Assembly: GCA_012837655.1 (NCBI GenBank)
Contig: DUQT01000064.1
Location: 1-18,901 of the forward strand
Direction: 5' to 3'
From: Actinomyces sp.
GTDB lineage: Bacteria > Actinomycetota > Actinomycetes > Actinomycetales > Actinomycetaceae
Length of the DNA: 18,901 nucleotides
Shown: positions 15,011 to 18,901 of the stretch, in pieces
Layout: every line of letters starts with the position of its first letter
How positions within the stretch are numbered: position 1 is the first letter of the stretch
Notes under the pieces: generated by a model
Told to the model about the DNA's origin: nothing
Seen by the model: only the letters and a program-made list of their open reading frames with translations
The model's database searches: none
Position numbers and translations under genes: made by a program

Positions 15011-15417
15011 GTGACTCCAAGAAAAACCAGGCCGTGGCTGAGAGCTGGGAGGAAGACACTCCCCATCAGGTGATGCTCGCGGTTGCCCGAGTTGATCCCT
15101 GGACGGTCATGAAAGTCAGTTTCCTGCTGTCTGTTGGTTTCGCTATTGCGGGCGTTATTGCCGCCATTGTTATTTGGTTGATGCTCGATGGCATGCACGT
15201 GTTTTCAGACATTGAGCAGTTCCTGGTGAGCATTGGAGCCGATTCGTTCGTTGGTCTACTGGACTACGCGCGGCTGCCGCAGGTTATTTCTATGGCCACG
15301 CTTGCGGGTGTTGTGAACATCGTTATCCTGACTGCGCTGGCAACGCTTGGTGCACTGGTTTACAACGTGATTACAGCACTTGTGGGTGGCGTTCGCGTCA
15401 CGCTAATGGACGAGTGA
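15007..15417 (+). CDS. DUF3566 family membrane protein
   Basis: A 136-aa protein of unknown function, found directly after gyrA across Actinomycetota (for example mycobacterial Rv0007-type proteins). A short hydrophilic N-terminus is followed by the conserved block ARVDPWTVMKVSF (27-39). TM1 is about 36-60 and TM2 about 97-126, and the end VGGVRVTLMDE is characteristic. The ATG overlaps the gyrA stop by 4 nt (ATGA), indicating coupled translation. No catalytic motif is visible. Family assignment is good; function is not known. Confidence 0.87.
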   Translation: MSDSKKNQAVAESWEEDTPHQVMLAVARVDPWTVMKVSFLLSVGFAIAGVIAAIVIWLMLDGMHVFSDIEQFLVSIGADSFVGLLDYARLPQVISMATLAGVVNIVILTALATLGALVYNVITALVGGVRVTLMDE

Positions 15418-15599
15418 TTTCACGGCGCGCGTGCGCGTGGTTTTCGTGTCGTAGGCGTGCGTGTTTCCTGGGTCGCGCCTGCGTTGCTTTGCCGGGCAAT
15501 CGGTGAGATTTCTAGGTGAAAAATCCTGCCCGAATTTTCGCCTGCGGCAGCGGGGTCGAAAGTGGTTTGCGGCGTGTAAGTATTATCACTGACTGCGGT

Positions 15600-15627
15600 T
15601 TGGCATTACGCCTGGCAGTTAGATAAT
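15600..15627 (+). promoter_or_regulatory. Promoter of tRNA-Ile
   Basis: TTGGCA (15600-15605), 16-nt spacer, GATAAT (15622-15627), each matching consensus at five of six positions. The predicted start is about 15 nt before the mature tRNA. The 232-nt gap 15418-15650 shows nothing else I can support. Confidence 0.65.
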
Positions 15628-15650
15628 CTTGACAGGTGCGCACAGCACGG

Positions 15651-15724
15651 GGGCCTATAGCTCAGTCGGTTAGAGCGCTTCCCTGATAAGGAAGAGGTCG
15701 CTAGTTCGAGTCTAGCTAGGCCCA
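15651..15724 (+). tRNA. tRNA-Ile (GAT)
   Basis: A complete cloverleaf can be read. The acceptor is GGGCCTA/TAGGCCC. The D arm is GCTC...GAGC. The anticodon stem CTTCC/GGAAG holds loop CTGATAA (anticodon GAT at 15685-15687). The T arm is GCTAG-TTCGAGT-CTAGC. The discriminator is A15724. The CCA end is not encoded (CTC follows). Confidence 0.97.
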
Positions 15725-15762
15725 CTCACACCAAGTGGTGTGAACGATGATCGGAGGTCCGA

Positions 15763-15909
15763 ATGATTCGAGAAGGACTGCGAAACCTGGTTATGGGTGG
15801 AATCGTTGGAACGGTTGGCCTTGTAACCTACCAGATCAGTCGTGACCTGTCAGATGACAAAGATCTCTGGCAGACGATACAATCGGATCCATCAACCGCG
15901 ATGGACTAG
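15763..15909 (+). CDS. DLW-39 family small protein (48 aa)
   Basis: A short gene between the two tRNAs. Its ATG has a strong GGAGGT Shine-Dalgarno (15753-15758). The translation begins MIREGLRNLVMGGIVGTVGL and continues to DLSDDKDLWQTI, ending STAMD and TAG. It has one short hydrophobic segment (about 9-22) and the Asp-Leu-Trp motif that names the small actinobacterial DLW-39 family, which is typically encoded near gyrA and the tRNA-Ile/tRNA-Ala genes. The function of the family is unknown to me. The strong ribosome-binding site, conserved motif and location support a real gene. Confidence 0.78.
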   Translation: MIREGLRNLVMGGIVGTVGLVTYQISRDLSDDKDLWQTIQSDPSTAMD

Positions 15910-15921
15910 CCGGCCGCATAA

Positions 15922-15997
15922 GGGGCTATGGCGCAATTGGTAGCGCACCTGCTTTGCAAGCAGGGGGTTAGGGGTTCGAGTCCCCTTAGCTCCACCA
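15922..15997 (+). tRNA. tRNA-Ala (TGC)
   Basis: Cloverleaf: acceptor GGGGCTA/TAGCTCC includes the G3-U70 identity pair of tRNA-Ala. The D arm is GCGC...GCGC. The anticodon stem CCTGC/GCAGG holds TTTGCAA (anticodon TGC, 15955-15957). The T arm is AGGGG-TTCGAGT-CCCCT. Discriminator A15994 is followed by an encoded CCA, unlike the neighbouring tRNA-Ile. Confidence 0.97.
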
Positions 15998-16024
15998 AAA
16001 CCCGCGTGAATACGCGGGTTTTTT
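15998..16024 (+). terminator. Rho-independent terminator after tRNA-Ala
   Basis: AACCCGCGT-GAAT-ACGCGGGTT followed by a continuing run of T (to 16024). It begins directly after the tRNA CCA end. Confidence 0.9.
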
Positions 16025-16083
16025 GTTGCCCAAACGCTGAAAGCGTCCGTCTTTACAGGTCCGTACATCCCGGAAGTATCGTG

Positions 16084-16149
16084 ATTGCAGGTGCCGGTAA
16101 TCCGGAAATGCCCCGGGATTACAACTGCCTACACGCAGGCGCCTGTAGT
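16084..16149 (+). other. Nested inverted repeats; possible structured RNA
   Basis: An outer 12-bp stem (16084-16095 with 16138-16149, four G-U pairs) encloses a hairpin GTAATCC(GG)/(CC)GGATTAC (16097-16122). The G-U pairs favour the plus-strand RNA. No match to a known RNA family is recognised. A 10-bp palindrome CAGGCGCCTG (16136-16145) competes with the outer stem. The whole 16025-16259 gap has no supported protein gene. Confidence 0.45.
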
Positions 16150-16156
16150 TACAAGA

Positions 16157-16190
16157 AAGCGGCCGCAGTGCTAACGCACCACGGCCGCTT
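16157..16190 (-). terminator. Hairpin, possible terminator of the leftward gene
   Basis: AAGCGGCCG (16157-16165) / CGGCCGCTT (16182-16190) with an inner GTGC/GCAC stem. On the minus strand the stem is followed by TCTTG, a weak U-tract. It lies about 70 nt downstream of the stop of the leftward gene at 16260. A second hairpin CCAGGGCG-TTA-CGCCCTGG (16230-16248) lies between them. Confidence 0.5.
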
Positions 16191-16259
16191 CCCTCTGAAC
16201 ACCTATGAAAAGTTCAATCAGTTACAAGCCCAGGGCGTTACGCCCTGGCCGAACGAATA

Positions 16260-16865
16260 TTAGTCTTCGTCCTCTTCGCCTTCTTCAATGGGCTCAGCGG
16301 GAGTTTCCGGAATGTCTACGTCGGTGTCGAGGTCGGCCCAGTACTCTTCAGCCCAGGGGTCCTCGATCGGCTGGGAGCGGCGCCATAGCAGGTAGCCAAC
16401 ACCAGCTGCGGCGGTGCCGAGTAGGGTCCAGCCAAGGAACTTACCAAAGGAGCGTGCCTTCGACTTCTTCGGCTTGGTTAGCTCCTTGCGGGTAGCTTCG
16501 CCGGCACGCTGTGCGCGCTCTGCAAGGGTGCCCTTCTTGGAAGCAGCCTTCTGAGCGGCCCTGGCGGCAGACTCGCCACGCTTGGCGTAGTCCTCAGCAA
16601 CGCTCTGCGCGTCCTTTAGGTATGGGCGAACCCTTTCTTCGGCCTCATCGAGGTAGGGGCGTACCTTTTCGGTGGCGTCCTCAATGACCGGTCCGGCGGT
16701 CTTCACAGTTTCATCCCAGAGCTTCTGTGCTCGAGGGGCAATCCAATCAGCGCCCTCTTCAACGAAATGCTGGGCCTTTGCTGCCCATTCTTCCCCGTGA
16801 CGCATTGCGGCATCTGCGGCTGCGTCGGCTTCACGCTGGAACTTCTTCGGGTCAAATTTGCCCAT
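16260..16865 (-). CDS. Hypothetical helix-rich protein with one membrane segment
   Basis: Not a family I can name. Start ATG 16865 (MGKFDPKKFQREADAAADAA) with GGAGG 5 nt upstream; an earlier in-frame ATG at 16925 would add 20 unlikely residues. Length 201 aa. Residues 1-135 are predicted amphipathic helix rich in Ala, Glu, Lys and Arg, with an 11-residue tandem repeat EKVRPYLDEAE/ERVRPYLKDAQ (66-87) resembling LEA/apolipoprotein-type repeats. A basic stretch (131-142) precedes one TM segment (about 143-160), then WRRSQPIEDPWAEEYW and an acidic tail. Similar short TM plus DPWA tails occur in actinobacterial envelope-associated proteins, so a membrane-anchored structural or stress role is possible. 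It is transcribed away from ppiA. Confidence 0.85.
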   Translation of the reverse strand: MGKFDPKKFQREADAAADAAMRHGEEWAAKAQHFVEEGADWIAPRAQKLWDETVKTAGPVIEDATEKVRPYLDEAEERVRPYLKDAQSVAEDYAKRGESAARAAQKAASKKGTLAERAQRAGEATRKELTKPKKSKARSFGKFLGWTLLGTAAAGVGYLLWRRSQPIEDPWAEEYWADLDTDVDIPETPAEPIEEGEEDED

Positions 16866-16894
16866 GACTTCCTCCAGATAGTTTCGATAAAAAC

Positions 16895-16922
16895 ACCTAC
16901 TACGACGATTTGGGTAGTAGGT
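16895..16922 (-). promoter_or_regulatory. Leader hairpin plus U-run upstream of the leftward gene (attenuator-like) or operator
   Basis: Perfect 9-bp inverted repeat ACCTACTAC (16895-16903) / GTAGTAGGT (16914-16922) with a 10-nt loop. On the minus strand it is followed by GTTTTTATC, resembling an intrinsic terminator located 30 nt before the start codon. It sits in the divergent gap between this gene and ppiA, so a dyad operator is an alternative. Confidence 0.5.
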
Positions 16923-17036
16923 CACCTAGTTCTATTGTGCCTTGATATGTCAGATCTCGCATAACAACAGGTAAACAGAGGGTTTAATAATCTGGCTAGA
17001 AAAGACATCGAGCGTCAAATCTGCGACAATTGGGGC

Positions 17037-17558
17037 ATGAAAGCAACAATTCATACAAATAAGGGCGATATTGCGCTCGAGCTATACCCGAACCACGCAC
17101 CGATCACGGTGAAGAACTTTATTGAGCTTGCCCAGGGCAAGCGCGAGTGGACCCACCCGGCGACGGGTGAGAAGACGACCGATCCGCTTTACGACGGCGT
17201 GATTTTCCACCGCGTGATCCCCGGCTTCATGATTCAGGGCGGCGACCCGCTAGGCATGGGCGTTGGCGGCCCGGGTTACAACTTTGACGATGAAATCCAC
17301 CCCGAACTGAACTTCAACGAGCCGTACGTGCTCGCAATGGCTAACGCGGGTGTGCGCATGGGTAAGGGAACGAACGGTTCCCAGTTCTTCATTACCGTCG
17401 CTCCGACGCAGTGGCTATACGGAAAGCACACTATTTTCGGTAAGGTAATCGATCAGGATTCCAAGGATGTCGTTGACGCGATTGCGAACGTTGCAACGGG
17501 CCCGAATGACCGCCCCGTTGAAGACGTTGTAATCGAAACCATCGACATCGAAGAGTAA
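17037..17558 (+). CDS. ppiA: Cyclophilin-type peptidyl-prolyl cis-trans isomerase
   Basis: Catalyses proline isomerisation; 173 aa without a signal peptide, hence cytoplasmic. Active-site residues are in place: FHRVIPGFMIQGGDP (Arg59, Phe64, Met65, Gln67), NGSQFFIT (113-120) and the WLYGKHTIFG block with Trp126 and His131. The N-terminus MKATIHTNKGDIALELYP is typical of the actinobacterial PpiA/CwsA-region cyclophilin near oriC. Only GGGG close to the ATG is visible as a ribosome-binding site, so the start rests on homology. Its TAA is followed at once by the rhomboid ATG. Confidence 0.95.
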   Translation: MKATIHTNKGDIALELYPNHAPITVKNFIELAQGKREWTHPATGEKTTDPLYDGVIFHRVIPGFMIQGGDPLGMGVGGPGYNFDDEIHPELNFNEPYVLAMANAGVRMGKGTNGSQFFITVAPTQWLYGKHTIFGKVIDQDSKDVVDAIANVATGPNDRPVEDVVIETIDIEE

Positions 17559-18422
17559 ATGTCTCAAGAACCTCGCTTTGGGCAGCGTAATTCCAATCCG
17601 GTAGTACCCTGCCCACGTCACCCTGATAAGCGGACTGTGTCAACGTGCAAGCGGTGCGGCCGTGGAACGTGCACAGATTGCACCATTTACACAGAAGTGG
17701 GCACTATTTGTCCGGAATGTGCAAATGAAAGTACGAGGGCGAGGCTCCGCAAGCCGCAGTTCTTTCAAGGCAAGTCTGTAACTGCTTGGATTCTGGTAGT
17801 CACGGTTATTGTTTCTGCGATTGCGATGGTCTTCCGTCCTCTGCAGGGAGCATTACTGTACGCACCGGTGCTTTCAGCTTCGCAGCCTTGGCGATTGCTC
17901 AGCGTCGTCCTCGTGCATGGTGGAATTTTGCACCTGGCGTTGAACATGTTGACGCTTTATATCGTTGGTACGCCGGTTGAGCGCGCGCTTGGGGCGTGGC
18001 GGTATTTGGTTCTGTATGCGAGCTCTGCGATTGGTGGGTCGCTGTTTGTGCTCCTGTGGTCGTTTGTCGACTCGGGGTCGTTTGTAACGGCGAACGTGGG
18101 GGCGTCTGGCGCCCTGTTCGGTTTGTTCGCGGCGATCTTTGTGCTGCAGAAGAGTTCGGGGGCGGACACTCGCGCGATTTCGGTCCTGCTGATAATCAAC
18201 CTGGCTTACGGGTTCATCGTTTCCGGAGTGTCCTGGCAGGCGCATCTGGGAGGCATGATCACTGGCGCGCTCGTGTCATGGATGCTAATTAGGCTGGCTC
18301 GCCCCGTGCCTGGGAAGACCTACCGGGCGCAGACTAGGAATTCGGTTCTTGCATCTGTTGGAGTTTTCGTAGCTCTGATAGCGCTGAACTACCTGCTGTA
18401 CTTTGCTCTGATTGGATTCTAG
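17559..18422 (+). CDS. Rhomboid family intramembrane serine protease with N-terminal zinc ribbon
   Basis: Cleaves substrates within the membrane; 287 aa. The N-terminus (about 18-54) is a Cys-rich B-box-like zinc ribbon: CPRHPDKRTVSTCKRCGRG then CTDCTIYTEVGTICPEC (Cys18, 30, 33, 38, 41, 51, 54 and His21). The rhomboid core follows with HGGILHLALNM (120-130), the catalytic NVGASGALFGLFAAIF (Ser183) and SWQAHLGGMITGALVSW (His229). About six or seven TM segments run from residue 74 to the end. The ATG directly follows the ppiA TAA (zero gap), so the pair is translationally coupled, and it ends at a strong terminator. The substrate is unknown. Confidence 0.93.
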   Translation: MSQEPRFGQRNSNPVVPCPRHPDKRTVSTCKRCGRGTCTDCTIYTEVGTICPECANESTRARLRKPQFFQGKSVTAWILVVTVIVSAIAMVFRPLQGALLYAPVLSASQPWRLLSVVLVHGGILHLALNMLTLYIVGTPVERALGAWRYLVLYASSAIGGSLFVLLWSFVDSGSFVTANVGASGALFGLFAAIFVLQKSSGADTRAISVLLIINLAYGFIVSGVSWQAHLGGMITGALVSWMLIRLARPVPGKTYRAQTRNSVLASVGVFVALIALNYLLYFALIGF

Positions 18423-18440
18423 ATTCGTTCAATAACCTAT

Positions 18441-18481
18441 ATCCCACCTGTGGAAGTTATCCACAGGTGGGATTATTTTTT
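18441..18481 (+). terminator. Terminator of ppiA-rhomboid, with an embedded DnaA box
   Basis: Perfect 14-bp stem (18441-18454 with 18460-18473), 5-nt loop AGTTA, then TATTTTTT (18474-18481). The loop and 3' arm contain a perfect DnaA box TTATCCACA (18457-18465). Confidence 0.9.
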
Positions 18482-18591
18482 CGTGGATAATGCCACTTTT
18501 GCCTGCAAAATCAAGTATTACATTGTGGAAACTACACGGATGTGATTATCCCCAGGTGTGAATAAGTCTGTGGATAACTTCGAGTGGATAA
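18457..18591. promoter_or_regulatory. Distal DnaA-box cluster
   Basis: Six sites in 135 nt: TTATCCACA 18457-18465; CGTGGATAA 18482-18490; TTATCCCCA 18546-18554; TGTGAATAA 18557-18565 (complement TTATTCACA); TGTGGATAA 18569-18577 (perfect); AGTGGATAA 18583-18591. The last three share orientation and are spaced 12 and 14 nt apart. A candidate titration or modulatory locus about 12 kb from the putative oriC. Confidence 0.65.
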
Positions 18592-18657
18592 GTCGTTTCT
18601 AACCTAACCCCGCCCCGGAACGTGCTGTCCTTGCGACGCGCCCTGCCGGATCCGTGC

Positions 18658-18734
18658 CGATCCCTCCTCGATTCCGCCCCGATCCCTCCTCGAATCCGCC
18701 TCGATTTCGCCCCAATCCCGCCCCGATTCCGTCC
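18658..18734. repeat. 11-bp GC-rich tandem repeat array
   Basis: Seven contiguous 11-bp units in strict register, of the form CGATYCCKCCY (18658, 18669, 18680, 18691, 18702, 18713, 18724). Related degenerate units continue to about 18770. An 80-codon reverse frame across it (18599-18841) is Gly/Arg-rich because of the repeat and is not a credible gene. The 479 nt from 18423 to 18901 hold only the terminator, DnaA boxes, this array and the hairpin at 18830. Confidence 0.75.
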
Positions 18735-18829
18735 GGCGTGATTCCGGCCCGATTCCGCCTCGCGTGATTCAAACGATCTATTCTCGAGGGCGTTGCTGGC
18801 GTTCCCTCAGAAACCCTTCGGGCACGACA

Positions 18830-18853
18830 AAGGGCCGCCATCTGGCGGCCCTT
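18830..18853 (-). terminator. Hairpin, probable terminator of a leftward gene beyond the right edge
   Basis: AAGGGCCGCC (18830-18839) / GGCGGCCCTT (18844-18853), loop ATCT. On the minus strand the stem runs into TTTGTC. A minus-strand stop TAA at 18884-18886 (upstream codons read GKRVA) could be the end of a gene entering from the right, but only five codons are visible. Confidence 0.55.
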
Positions 18854-18901
18854 GTGCGGATCTTCTCCGCTAGTGTTCTGTTGTTACGCTACCCGTTTGC
18901 C

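Noticed and set aside
15928..16263. 111-codon plus-strand frame starting inside tRNA-Ala
   Set aside because: Its first residues are a translation of the tRNA gene itself and it crosses the terminator and hairpins; a common annotation artefact.
18599..18841. 80-codon minus-strand Gly/Arg-rich frame over the 11-bp repeats
   Set aside because: The repetitive GRNRGG-like sequence is produced by the tandem repeat; 11-bp units shift frame each copy, so no coding constraint.
18884..18901. Possible C-terminus (GKRVA-stop) of a minus-strand gene at the right edge, perhaps crgA by synteny
   Set aside because: Only five codons are visible, and crgA orientation and C-terminus cannot be confirmed; noted only with the adjacent hairpin.
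1..18901. parS sites, CRISPR arrays, insertion sequences, prophage or defence genes
   Set aside because: I looked for TTTCACGTGAAA-type palindromes, regularly spaced repeats, transposase motifs and defence-type domains and found none; the gene content is conserved core.

Overview
This window is the chromosomal replication-origin neighbourhood of a moderate-GC actinobacterium. The leftward block reads parA <- rsmG <- jag/khpB <- yidC <- yidD <- rnpA <- rpmH. The rightward block reads dnaA -> dnaN -> recF -> dciA (DUF721) -> gyrB -> gyrA -> DUF3566 -> tRNA-Ile -> DLW-39-type peptide -> tRNA-Ala. After a leftward hypothetical gene come ppiA -> rhomboid protease. This order, the DUF721 protein ending in RGPRDTYG, the DUF3566 membrane protein after gyrA, the short yidC with a long basic tail, and the zinc-ribbon rhomboid beside a cyclophilin are typical of Actinomycetota. 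By eye the GC content is in the mid-50s, so an Actinomycetaceae-like organism is a reasonable guess, but genus cannot be fixed from the sequence.

Left arm (1-4325, minus strand): the very short gaps from rpmH through rsmG imply one operon linking ribosomal protein L34, the RNase P protein, membrane insertion (YidD, YidC), an RNA-binding KH-R3H protein and 16S rRNA methylation. parA follows after 97 nt and runs off the left edge; parB is presumably beyond it. Several starts are GTG, and rsmG has no canonical start codon where its conserved N-terminus begins.

Origin core (4326-6631): rpmH and dnaA diverge across 426 nt, and dnaA and dnaN are separated by 398 nt. Both gaps carry DnaA boxes (TTATCCACA and variants). 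The dnaA-dnaN gap has the denser cluster plus an AT-rich palindromic stretch, so it is the best oriC candidate. dnaN, recF, dciA, gyrB and gyrA then supply the clamp, repair/gap protein, helicase-loading factor and gyrase. Two further DnaA boxes sit upstream of gyrB.

Right arm (15007-18901): a DUF3566 membrane protein overlaps gyrA; two tRNA genes flank a 48-codon gene; a 235-nt gap holds a strong terminator and nested inverted repeats; a leftward helix-rich single-TM protein follows; then the ppiA-rhomboid pair ends in a 14-bp-stem terminator. Beyond it (18457-18770) lie a compact DnaA-box cluster and an array of 11-bp GC-rich tandem repeats, the most unusual non-coding signal here. I see no defence system, mobile element or CRISPR array. 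The coding content is core, and the interest lies in start choice, leader structures and DnaA-box architecture.
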